DNA from: Alphaproteobacteria bacterium
Lineage (GTDB): Bacteria; Pseudomonadota; Alphaproteobacteria; Sphingomonadales; Sphingomonadaceae
Reading direction: 5' to 3'
Assembly: GCA_028293005.1 (NCBI GenBank)
Contig: JAQGLH010000224.1
Span: 1-8,779, forward strand
DNA: 8,779 bases
Under the pieces are notes generated by a model that saw nothing but the letters and a program-made list of their open reading frames with translations, was not told the origin of the DNA and did not search any database. Shown here one piece after another: positions 1 to 6,145 of the stretch. Position numbers and translations under genes: made by a program. Numbering within the stretch: the stretch's first letter is position 1; each line of letters starts with the position of its first letter.

Positions 1-155
1 ATGTTGATGTTGGCGGCGACCGCGTCGGCGAGCTTCGAGGGCTCCTCGATCTGCGAGAGCTGCACCGCCGTCTCGGCCGGCAGCTTCTTGTTGAACTTCG
101 AATAATTCTCGAACTGCTCGACGACCGAGCGCATCAGCGCCGACACCTCGGCGCC
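1..155 (-). repeat. Direct repeat copy 2 within lon (distal copy)
   Basis: Bases 1-155 match 379-533 with one difference (c at 108, t at 486) at a constant offset of 378. In the lon frame this gives residues 244-294 identical to 118-168; the single change is GAG versus GAA, both Glu. The right boundary is sharp: identity stops at 155/533, then GGCTC (160-164 and 538-542) matches again, leaving EPKG and EPAG aligned just before each copy. The left boundary is not visible because the copy meets the window edge. Confidence 0.97.
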
Positions 156-884
156 CTTGGGCTCCTCGCCCTCGTTGCCCAGCTCGCGCTGGATCGCCTT
201 CAACTGCTCGTTGAGATAATATTCGCGCTGGGTCTTCTCAATCTGGCGCTTGACGCGGCTGCGGATCTTCTTCTCGACCTGGAGCACGCCAAGCTCGCCT
301 TCCATGAAGGCGAACGCCATCTCGAGCCGCCGCACCGGATTGAGCTCGGCCAGCAACGCCTGCTTGTCCGAAACCTTGATGTTGATGTTGGCGGCGACCG
401 CGTCGGCGAGCTTCGAGGGCTCCTCGATCTGCGAGAGCTGCACCGCCGTCTCGGCCGGCAGCTTCTTGTTGAACTTCGAATAATTTTCGAACTGCTCGAC
501 GACCGAGCGCATCAGCGCCGACACCTCGGCGCCGGCCGGCTCGACACCTTCGATCGGCTCGGCCTCGGCGACGAGATGCTCGCCCTCGCTGGTCAGGGTC
601 TTGAGCGACGCGCGGCGCTGGCCCTCGACGAGCACGCGCACGGTGCCGTCGGGAAGCTTCAGAAGCTGAAGCACGGTGGCGATCACGCCGAGATCGTAGA
701 GCGCGTCACGATCGGGATCGTCCTCGGCCGGATCGAGCTGAGAGACGAGGAAGATGCTCTTGTCCGCCGCCATCGCGCTTTCGAGCGCGGCCACCGACTT
801 GTCCCGGCCGACGAACAGCGGAACGATCATCTGCGGGAACACCACGATGTCACGGAGAGGGAGGACTGGATAGGATTGGGTCAT
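1..884 (-). CDS. lon: Lon ATP-dependent protease, N-terminal part (runs off left edge; internal in-frame duplication)
   Basis: Lon is a cytoplasmic AAA+ serine protease that degrades misfolded and short-lived regulatory proteins. The window holds the first 294 codons. The protein begins MTQSYPVLPLRDIVVFPQMI, the usual start of the Lon substrate-binding (LAN) domain, followed by VPLFVGRDKS, a VLQLLKLPDGTVRVLVEG block, and the helical part with the QVEKKIRSRVKRQIEKTQREYYLNEQ stretch in two pieces near residues 205-230. The ATG at 882-884 is preceded by GGTGGAG five bases away, so the start is secure. The AAA+ and protease domains lie off the left edge. The oddity is that after GNEGEEPKG (about 235-243) the frame does not go on toward the AAA+ module as family members do. 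It repeats residues 118-168 exactly as 244-294. The gene follows clpX, with its own likely promoter in the 152-base gap. Confidence 0.93.
   Translation of the reverse strand, partial: MTQSYPVLPLRDIVVFPQMIVPLFVGRDKSVAALESAMAADKSIFLVSQLDPAEDDPDRDALYDLGVIATVLQLLKLPDGTVRVLVEGQRRASLKTLTSEGEHLVAEAEPIEGVEPAGAEVSALMRSVVEQFENYSKFNKKLPAETAVQLSQIEEPSKLADAVAANINIKVSDKQALLAELNPVRRLEMAFAFMEGELGVLQVEKKIRSRVKRQIEKTQREYYLNEQLKAIQRELGNEGEEPKGAEVSALMRSVVEQFENYSKFNKKLPAETAVQLSQIEEPSKLADAVAANIN
379..533 (-). repeat. Direct repeat copy 1 within lon (proximal copy)
   Basis: This is the partner of 1-155. It sits where family members carry this sequence, between the EGVEPAG segment and the KVSDKQALLAELNP segment, so it is the copy in the expected place. 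It encodes Lon residues 118-168, part of the helical section of the N-terminal domain. Confidence 0.97.
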
Positions 885-888
885 GTTA

Positions 889-895
889 CTCCACC
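889..895 (-). promoter_or_regulatory. Ribosome binding site of lon
   Basis: On the minus strand GGTGGAG lies five bases before the lon ATG (882-884). It is a good Shine-Dalgarno match and fixes the start. Confidence 0.75.
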
Positions 896-924
896 AGCGC
901 GGGCAAGAGCCGCGCTTCCTCTAG

Positions 925-953
925 TATATGAGATTTCCCTCCGGAACCATCAA
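925..953 (-). promoter_or_regulatory. Candidate lon promoter, possibly heat-shock type
   Basis: On the minus strand TTGATG (948-953) and CATATA (925-930) are separated by 17 bases, 41 bases before the lon ATG. The -35 element is embedded in CCTTGATG, and the sequence around the -10 reads CTCATATAC. The leading CTTG and a -10 of this type resemble alphaproteobacterial RpoH promoters (CTTG, then about 17-18 bases, then CYTAT), which would suit a heat-shock protease. The match is equally compatible with the housekeeping sigma factor. This rests on pattern only. Confidence 0.45.
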
Positions 954-992
954 GGCGGCCCGGCAAGAAGAGGCGCCGACAACCGGACAGGC

Positions 993-1022
993 GCATTCGC
1001 ACGCCCGGAGGCGCGCAAATGC
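993..1022 (-). terminator. Hairpin with UCCG tetraloop after clpX
   Basis: The minus-strand transcript can fold a 13-bp stem (arms 1010-1022 and 993-1005) with two G-U wobbles and no mismatches, closed by C(UCCG)G, a member of the very stable UNCG tetraloop class. It begins 14 bases after the clpX stop. No run of U follows, so it is not a canonical intrinsic terminator. It could be a weak or factor-assisted terminator, or a 3'-end stabiliser of the clpX message. It lies upstream of the candidate lon promoter. Confidence 0.55.
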
Positions 1023-1036
1023 GGGATAAAGGTGAA

Positions 1037-2293
1037 TCAGGCGGCGTCCTCGGCCTTTTGCGCGTAGATGCGCACCGGCTCCTTGCGGCCCTCGACGACG
1101 TCCTTGTCGATCATCACCTCATCGACGCCGTCCATCGACGGCAGGTCGAACATCGTGTCGAGCAGGATATTCTCGAGGATCGAGCGGAGGCCGCGCGCGC
1201 CGGTCTTGCGCTCGATCGCCTTCTTCGAGGTCGCGACCAGCGCCTCCTCGGTGAAGGCGAGCTTGACGTCCTCCATCTCGAAGAGCTTGGCATATTGCTT
1301 GATCAGCGCGTTCTTCGGCTCCTTGAGGATCTTGACCAACGCCTCGGTGTCGAGGTCCTCGAGCGTCGCGATCACCGGCAGGCGACCGACGAACTCCGGG
1401 ATCAGGCCGAACTTCAAGAGATCCTCGGGCTCGCCCTGGCGCAAGATCTCGCCGGTGCGGCGTTCCTCCGGAGCGGCGACATAGGCGCCGAAGCCGATCG
1501 ACTTGCCCTGCAGGCGGTCGGCGATGATCTTCTCGAGGCCCGCGAACGCGCCGCCGCAGATGAACAGGATGTTGGTCGTGTCGACCTGCAGGAATTCCTG
1601 CTGCGGATGCTTGCGCCCGCCCTGCGGCGGAACCGAGGCGGTGGTGCCTTCCATCAGCTTGAGCAACGCCTGCTGCACGCCCTCGCCCGACACGTCGCGT
1701 GTGATCGAGGGATTGTCCGACTTGCGGCTGATCTTGTCGATCTCGTCGATGTAGACGATGCCGCGCTGCGCACGCTCGACATTGTAATCAGACGCCTGCA
1801 GCAATTTGAGGATGATGTTCTCGACATCCTCGCCGACATAGCCAGCCTCGGTCAGGGTCGTGGCGTCGGCCATCGTGAACGGCACGTCGAGAATCCGCGC
1901 CAGGGTCTGGGCAAGCAGGGTCTTGCCGCAGCCGGTCGGACCGACGAGCAGGATGTTCGATTTGGCGAGCTCGACATCGGAACCCTTGGAACCGTGGTTG
2001 AGCCGCTTGTAATGGTTATGCACCGCCACCGAGAGCACGCGCTTGGCGTGGCTCTGGCCGATCACATAATCATCGAGAACCTTGCAGATCTCGGCGGGCG
2101 TGGGGACGCCGTCACGCGTCTTGACGAGCGCGGACTTGGTCTCCTCGCGGATGATGTCGTTGCACAGCTCGACGCATTCATCGCAGATGAAGACCGTCGG
2201 GCCGGCGATGAGCTTCCTCACCTCATGCTGCGATTTGCCGCAGAACGAGCAATAGAGGGTGCTCTTCGAGTCGCTGCCGCTTAGCTTGGTCAT
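1037..2293 (-). CDS. clpX: ClpX, ATP-dependent unfoldase subunit of ClpXP
   Basis: This 418-residue protein has normal family length. ClpX forms a AAA+ hexamer that recognises degrons such as the ssrA tag, unfolds the substrate and threads it into ClpP. The N-terminal zinc-binding domain has Cys15, Cys18, Cys37 and Cys40 (CSFC and CDEC). Walker A is GPTGCGKT at 118-125, pore loop GYVGED is at 151-156, Walker B with IDEID at 182-186, and the second pore-loop stretch [16 protein letters not shown] at about 190-205. The IGF loop that docks on ClpP is at 266-268, and a sensor-2 GARGLRS motif lies toward the C-terminus. The ATG at 2291-2293 has AAGGAAG just upstream. clpP lies 102 bases upstream on the same strand. 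The C-terminus ends AEDAA. All catalytic and docking motifs are present, so it should be active. Confidence 0.98.
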   Translation of the reverse strand: MTKLSGSDSKSTLYCSFCGKSQHEVRKLIAGPTVFICDECVELCNDIIREETKSALVKTRDGVPTPAEICKVLDDYVIGQSHAKRVLSVAVHNHYKRLNHGSKGSDVELAKSNILLVGPTGCGKTLLAQTLARILDVPFTMADATTLTEAGYVGEDVENIILKLLQASDYNVERAQRGIVYIDEIDKISRKSDNPSITRDVSGEGVQQALLKLMEGTTASVPPQGGRKHPQQEFLQVDTTNILFICGGAFAGLEKIIADRLQGKSIGFGAYVAAPEERRTGEILRQGEPEDLLKFGLIPEFVGRLPVIATLEDLDTEALVKILKEPKNALIKQYAKLFEMEDVKLAFTEEALVATSKKAIERKTGARGLRSILENILLDTMFDLPSMDGVDEVMIDKDVVEGRKEPVRIYAQKAEDAA

Positions 2294-2296
2294 AAT

Positions 2297-2303
2297 CTTC
2301 CTT
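2297..2303 (-). promoter_or_regulatory. Ribosome binding site of clpX
   Basis: On the minus strand AAGGAAG lies just before the clpX ATG (2291-2293). It is a strong Shine-Dalgarno-like match and supports this start. Confidence 0.7.
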
Positions 2304-2339
2304 GTTGGGCTCCCGAAAGCACCCGTCGCTGAAGGCCAT

Positions 2340-2367
2340 GTTAGACTGCACTATTGCATATTCACAA
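2340..2367 (-). promoter_or_regulatory. Possible separate clpX promoter (weak)
   Basis: The 102-base clpP-clpX gap is notably AT-richer than its surroundings. On the minus strand TTGTGA (2362-2367) and TCTAAC (2340-2345) are 16 bases apart, each matching four of six consensus positions. A separate clpX promoter is biologically plausible, but the match is modest. Confidence 0.25.
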
Positions 2368-2395
2368 TGGCCTATTGATTAACGGCCCTCGCGGG

Positions 2396-3040
2396 TTACG
2401 CCGCGCTGGCGTGCTGGCCCGTTTCCTCGCCCGTCGCCGGACGCTTGTCGAAGACCTCGTCGACCAGGCCGAACTGCTTCGCCTCGTCCGCCGAAAGAAA
2501 CTTGTCGCGCTCGACCGCGGTCTCGATCGCCTCGATCGATTGGCCGGTATATTTCGCCATCAGCTCGTTCATCCGGTGCCGGATGCGCAGGATCTCGCGG
2601 GCGTGGATCTCGATGTCGGTCGCCTGGCCCTGCGCCCCGCCCGAGGGCTGGTGGACCATGATCCGCGCGTTGGTGAGCGCCACCCGCATGCCGGGCTCAC
2701 CCGCGCCGAGCAGGAAGGCGCCCATCGATGCCGCCTGGCCGATGCAGACCGTGCCGACGCGCGGCCGGATATATTGCATCGTGTCGTGGATCGCCATGCC
2801 CGCCGTCACCACGCCGCCCGGCGAGTTGATGTACATGAACACATCCTTCTTCGGATTCTCTGATTCCAGGTAGAGCAGCTGCGCGGTGATCAGCGTCGCC
2901 ATATGATCCTCGATCCCGCCGGTGACGAAGACGATCCTTTCCCGCAGCAAGCGCGAATAGATGTCGAAGCTCCGTTCGCCGCGGTTCGATTGCTCGATGA
3001 CGATGGGAACGAGGCCGGAAACGATGTCTGCGTGATCCAT
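2396..3040 (-). CDS. clpP: ClpP, proteolytic subunit of the Clp protease
   Basis: ClpP is a self-compartmentalised serine protease that degrades chains delivered by ClpX or ClpA. With the ATG at 3038-3040 the protein is 214 residues, typical for the family, and begins [17 protein letters not shown]. The triad is Ser105 (GQAASMG), His130 (MVHQPSGG) and Asp179 (ERDKF). The spacings of 25 and 49 residues equal those of E. coli ClpP. The oligomer-forming block [17 protein letters not shown] and the INSPGG oxyanion segment are present. The frame stays open upstream to an ATG at 3080-3082 (228 aa) and a TTG at 3104-3106 (236 aa) that overlaps the glycosyltransferase stop. None of the three starts has a clear ribosome binding site, so the choice rests on family length. 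The C-terminus ends ASAA. clpX follows. Confidence 0.96.
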   Translation of the reverse strand: MDHADIVSGLVPIVIEQSNRGERSFDIYSRLLRERIVFVTGGIEDHMATLITAQLLYLESENPKKDVFMYINSPGGVVTAGMAIHDTMQYIRPRVGTVCIGQAASMGAFLLGAGEPGMRVALTNARIMVHQPSGGAQGQATDIEIHAREILRIRHRMNELMAKYTGQSIEAIETAVERDKFLSADEAKQFGLVDEVFDKRPATGEETGQHASAA

Positions 3041-3102
3041 GATGGTCTGGAGATCCTGTCGATGTGCTAGGACAGCGAACATCGGGGCAAAGCGCCTCGT
3101 GT

Positions 3103-4122
3103 TCAAGCCCCGTCGTGTGCGCCAATCGCCTCGCTGTCGCCATTTGGGCCGACCGAGGGGGTAGCGCGGTCGTGGGCCCCGGGCGCGGGAAAGCTCAAAT
3201 AAGCCAGCCGGCGGACCTCGCGGCGGCCGCGCACGACGGTGTCGAGGATCAGCCCGCAGAAGAAGAACAGCCCGGCAAGAATCATCAGGCCGGTGACGAG
3301 GATCGCGGTCGGGAAGCGCGGCACGAGGCCGGTCTGCGCGTAAGTGATCGCGAGCGGGACGGCGAGCACGATGGCAAGCACGGCCAGCGCAAGGCCGATG
3401 CTGCCGTAGAACAGCACCGGGCGCTCGATGCGGAACAGGTGGAGGATCGTGCGCATGATCCGCCAGCCGTCGCGGTAGGTCGACAGCTTCGATTCGGATC
3501 CTTCCGGGCGCGCGCCGTAGGTGGTGAGCACTTCGCCGACCGGCATCACCAGCTCGAGCGCGTGCACGCTGATCTCGGTCTCGGTCTCGAAGCCGCGCGA
3601 CAGCGCCGGGAAGGATTTGACGAAGCGGCGCGAAAAGACGCGGTAGCCCGACAGGATGTCGCTGAACGTCCTGCCGAACAGGCGCGCGAGAATGGTGGTC
3701 AGCACCCGGTTGCCGAGCCGATGGCCGCGGCGGTAGGCGGCCTCGACCTCCGAGCGGCGCGCGCCGACGACCATATCGAGCTGCTCGTCGACCAGCCGCC
3801 GGACCAGATCGGGCGCGGCCGCGGCGTCATAGGTCGCATCGCCGTCGGCCATCACATAGACGTCGGCCTCGACGTCGGCGAACATCCGACGGACGACGTG
3901 GCCCTTGCCCTGCATCCGCTCGCGGCGAACGATCGCGCCGGCCGCCGCGGCGACCTCGCGGGTGCCGTCGCTGCTGTTGTTGTCGTAGACGAAGATGCGC
4001 GCATCGGGGAGCGCCGCGCGAAACCCCGCGATCGTCTGCGCGATCGCGGCTTCCTCATTGTAGCAGGGCAGGAGCACGGCCACACGCAGCGCCCGCACAG
4101 CGACATCAGCTTCGTTCAGCAC
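3103..4122 (-). CDS. Membrane-anchored family 2 glycosyltransferase
   Basis: This is a GT-A fold, inverting-type glycosyltransferase of the polyprenyl-phosphate sugar transferase kind. From the GTG at 4120-4122 it has 339 residues. The nucleotide-sugar site is seen in [11 protein letters not shown] (14-24), DNNSSDGT (47-54), QGKG (71-74) and the metal-binding DGD (93-95, in MADGDATYD). [10 protein letters not shown] (158-167) and GFETETEIS (177-185) match the conserved second half of the catalytic domain. Two hydrophobic segments (about 237-261 and 270-293) should anchor it in the inner membrane, followed by a basic stretch RGRREVRR and a polar tail. Donor and acceptor cannot be read from sequence; a role in lipid-linked sugar or envelope glycan synthesis is inference. 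No in-frame ATG lies near the start, so GTG at 4120-4122 or 4096-4098 is likely. Its place between tig and clpP is unexpected. Confidence 0.87.
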   Translation of the reverse strand: MLNEADVAVRALRVAVLLPCYNEEAAIAQTIAGFRAALPDARIFVYDNNSSDGTREVAAAAGAIVRRERMQGKGHVVRRMFADVEADVYVMADGDATYDAAAAPDLVRRLVDEQLDMVVGARRSEVEAAYRRGHRLGNRVLTTILARLFGRTFSDILSGYRVFSRRFVKSFPALSRGFETETEISVHALELVMPVGEVLTTYGARPEGSESKLSTYRDGWRIMRTILHLFRIERPVLFYGSIGLALAVLAIVLAVPLAITYAQTGLVPRFPTAILVTGLMILAGLFFFCGLILDTVVRGRREVRRLAYLSFPAPGAHDRATPSVGPNGDSEAIGAHDGA

Positions 4123-4164
4123 GCGCCAGCCCCCATCATATCCGGTCCCCGTCGAGCCAAGGTC

Positions 4165-4184
4165 GAACGCGCCGAAGCGCGCCC
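4165..4184 (-). terminator. Hairpin with UUCG tetraloop after tig
   Basis: The minus-strand transcript forms an 8-bp stem (arms 4177-4184 and 4165-4172; two G-U pairs) closed by C(UUCG)G, the most stable tetraloop type. It lies 41 bases after the tig stop and 42 bases before the likely glycosyltransferase start. No U run follows, so transcript processing, attenuation or message stabilisation between the two genes are alternatives to termination. Confidence 0.45.
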
Positions 4185-4225
4185 GATATGGCCCTGCCTC
4201 GCCCCGGAAGGACGGCGGCCTGGGG

Positions 4226-5857
4226 TCAGTCCTTGCTCTTCGGCTTCTTTGCAGCAGGCTTCTTCGGCTCGGAAGCCTTTTTTGCGGGCTTGGCGGCGGC
4301 CTTGGGCGCTGGAGCTTCGGCCGGAGCTTCGAGAGCCGGAGCCTCGGCAGCGCTGGCGGCCGCAGCCTTCGCGGCGCGCGGCTTCTTGGCAGGCTTGGCG
4401 GCTTCCTCGGCCGGGGCGGCATCCGAGGCCTCCGCGGCAGCGGCCTTCTTGGCCTTCGCCTTGGGCTTCGGCGCATGATCATGGCCGTGGTCATGGTCAT
4501 GGTCGCAATCCGGACCGTGGACGTGGCCGCCTTCGGCTTCGATCTCGGCCTGCAACGCCTCGCGCGTCACGGCGCGGTCGGTGATCTCGGCCTTCTCGAA
4601 CAGGAAGTCGACGACCTTGTCCTCGAACAGAGGGGCGCGGAGCTGCGCCGCGGCCATCGGCTCGTTGCGGATATACTGGACGAACCGCTCGCGATCCTCG
4701 TTACGATATTGCTGCGCCGCCTGCATGATCAGCTGGTTCATCTCCTGGGCGCTCACCTCGATACCGTTGGTCTGGCCGACCTCGGAGAGGAGCAGCCCGA
4801 GGCGCACGCGGCGCTCGGCGATGGCGTGATATTCGTCCCGCTCGGTTTCCATCTCGGCACGCGCCGCGGCCGGATCGGCTTCGTGGGTCGCCTCATGCTC
4901 GAGCTGCTTCCAGATCTGGTCGAACTCGGCTTCGACCATCGACGGCGGCACCGGGAAATCGTGGCTCTCGGCGAGCTGGTCGAGCAGCCGGCGCTTCATG
5001 TGGGTGCGGGTGAGGCCATTGAGCTCCTGCTCGAGCTGGCCCTTGAGCAGGCCGCGGAGCTGCTCGATGCTCTCGAGGCCCAGGCTCTTCGCGAAATCGT
5101 CGTCGAGGCTGGCCTCGCGCGCCGTGCGCACTTCGTTGACGGTGACCTCGAAAGTCGCGTCCCTGCCCTTCAGATAATCGACACCGTAATCGGCCGGGAA
5201 GGTGACATTGAGCACGCGCTGCTCGTTGGCCTTGGCGCCGACGAGCTGATCCTCGAAACCCGGGATGAGGCGGCCCGATCCGAGCTCGAGTGACATGCCC
5301 TCGCCCTTGCCGCCTTCGAACGGCTCCCCGTCGACCTTGCCCTCATAGTCGATGACGACGAGATCGCCCTGCTGCGCGGCATGATCGGCGGGCGCGGCAT
5401 CATAGCTTTTCTGGCCCTGCGCGAGCTGCGCAAGCCGCTCCGCGACCTCCTCTTCGGTCGGCTCGACGGTCAGGCGCTCGAGCTTCAGACCTTCGATCTG
5501 CGGGGTGGGAACGTCGGGAAGCGTCTCCAGCTCGACCTTGACGACCACGTCTTTGCCGGATTCGTGCGTTTCCTCGAGCTCGACCGACGGCTGCATCGCC
5601 GGACGCAGCTTCTGCTCGGACATCAGCTTCTGGACGCTGTCCTGAACGGCGCTGTTGAGCGCTTCCTGCTCGATCGCGGGGCCGTGCATCTTGCGGACCA
5701 GGTTGGTCGGGACCTTGCCGGGGCGAAAGCCGGGCATGCGGATGCGCGGCGCGACCGTTTTCAACTCCGCGTCGACGCGATCGTCGATCTCCTTGGCGGG
5801 GATGGTAATCTTGAAGGCGCGCTTGAGGCCTTCGTTCAACGTCTCGACAGTCTGCAT
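4226..5857 (-). CDS. tig: Trigger factor with long His-rich and Lys/Ala-rich C-terminal tail
   Basis: Trigger factor is the ribosome-bound chaperone and peptidyl-prolyl isomerase that first meets nascent chains. The N-terminal domain carries the ribosome-docking signature GFRPGKVP at 43-50, the same position as in E. coli. The FKBP-type domain covers about 160-250 (GDLVVIDYEGKVDGEPFEGG, then LIPGFEDQLVGAK). The helical chaperone arms follow to about residue 440. At 543 residues it is roughly 100 longer than usual. The extra part starts near 443 with a cluster at 445-461 (HVHGPDCDHDHDHGHDH: seven His, five Asp, one Cys), then about 82 residues dominated by Ala, Lys and Pro, ending KKPKSKD. The cluster looks able to bind Ni, Zn, Cu or Co, and the basic tail might touch RNA or DNA; both are inference. 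The ATG at 5855-5857 fits the family N-terminus, though no strong ribosome binding site precedes it. Confidence 0.97.
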   Translation of the reverse strand: MQTVETLNEGLKRAFKITIPAKEIDDRVDAELKTVAPRIRMPGFRPGKVPTNLVRKMHGPAIEQEALNSAVQDSVQKLMSEQKLRPAMQPSVELEETHESGKDVVVKVELETLPDVPTPQIEGLKLERLTVEPTEEEVAERLAQLAQGQKSYDAAPADHAAQQGDLVVIDYEGKVDGEPFEGGKGEGMSLELGSGRLIPGFEDQLVGAKANEQRVLNVTFPADYGVDYLKGRDATFEVTVNEVRTAREASLDDDFAKSLGLESIEQLRGLLKGQLEQELNGLTRTHMKRRLLDQLAESHDFPVPPSMVEAEFDQIWKQLEHEATHEADPAAARAEMETERDEYHAIAERRVRLGLLLSEVGQTNGIEVSAQEMNQLIMQAAQQYRNEDRERFVQYIRNEPMAAAQLRAPLFEDKVVDFLFEKAEITDRAVTREALQAEIEAEGGHVHGPDCDHDHDHGHDHAPKPKAKAKKAAAAEASDAAPAEEAAKPAKKPRAAKAAAASAAEAPALEAPAEAPAPKAAAKPAKKASEPKKPAAKKPKSKD

Positions 5858-5919
5858 CTCGAAGCTAAGCCTTCGTTTTAGGATTTCTCTGCTGCGGCAT
5901 TTGCGTCACCGGGCGAATC

Positions 5920-6004
5920 TGGTGCGGGCGGAGGGGCTCGAACCCCCACATCTTTCGATACCAGAACCTAAATCTGGCGCGTCTACCAGTTCCGCCACGC
6001 CCGC
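5920..6004 (-). tRNA. tRNA-Leu (anticodon UAG), CCA encoded
   Basis: This is an 85-base class II tRNA on the minus strand. The acceptor stem pairs GCGGGCG with CGCCCGC, followed by A and an encoded CCA. The anticodon stem CCAGA/TCTGG encloses TTTAGGT, giving anticodon UAG (plus-strand cta at 5968-5970), which reads CUN leucine codons. The long variable arm folds as ATC-GAAA-GAT, as expected for leucine. The T arm is GGGGG-TTCGAGC-CCCTC. It stands between gatB and tig. Confidence 0.97.
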
Positions 6005-6024
6005 TGGGCCGCCGTCGGTCGGCG

Positions 6025-6052
6025 TCTATAGCAGGGATGACGAACGGGGCAA
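6025..6052 (-). promoter_or_regulatory. Candidate promoter of tRNA-Leu
   Basis: On the minus strand TTGCCC (6047-6052) and TATAGA (6025-6030) are 16 bases apart. The -10 ends 20 bases before the mature tRNA 5' end, leaving room for a short leader. Each box matches four of six consensus positions. The same transcript could read on into tig, since no U-rich terminator separates them. Confidence 0.45.
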
Positions 6053-6145
6053 GGCGAAGCTGCCGGGCCACCTGCACGCGGGCGCTTCGCTCCGACTGGG
6101 TCGCGGTTCGTTCCGGGGATTGCTCCGCCGTCGACGAGTCGGAGG

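Noticed and set aside
1019..2284. Very long plus-strand open frame (421 codons) opposite clpX
   Set aside because: It mirrors clpX almost completely. Its translation is an Arg/Leu/Asp/Ala-rich repeat-like sequence with no family motifs, as expected from the antisense of a GC-rich gene with few stops.
4123..4500. Extending the glycosyltransferase N-terminus to the ATG at 4498-4500
   Set aside because: The added stretch is an Arg/Pro-rich out-of-frame reading of the tig tail and would overlap tig by 275 bases. The GT2 domain begins just after the GTG at 4120-4122.
4476..4512. CATGGT/CATGAT-like short repeats as a DNA regulatory repeat
   Set aside because: They are the coding sequence of the His-Asp cluster of trigger factor, so the repetition comes from the protein.
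3064..4584. Long plus-strand open frame (506 codons) opposite the glycosyltransferase and the end of tig
   Set aside because: It crosses two real minus-strand genes and their gap, has biased low-complexity composition (runs of Arg, Pro, His) and no recognisable domain.
4475..5881. Plus-strand open frames opposite tig (4475-5293 and 5381-5881)
   Set aside because: These are antisense shadows of trigger factor. They are compositionally biased and without motifs, while the minus-strand frame has clear Tig domains.
5863..5881. Plus-strand CGAAG-CTAAGC-CTTCG-TTTT as an intrinsic terminator
   Set aside because: The stem is only five base pairs, and no plus-strand gene ends here. On the minus strand it falls in the tig leader, where a structural role is possible but unsupported.
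6123..6144. Inverted repeat CTCCG...CGGAG just after the gatB stop as a terminator
   Set aside because: Only five base pairs with a 12-base loop and no U run; too weak to call.
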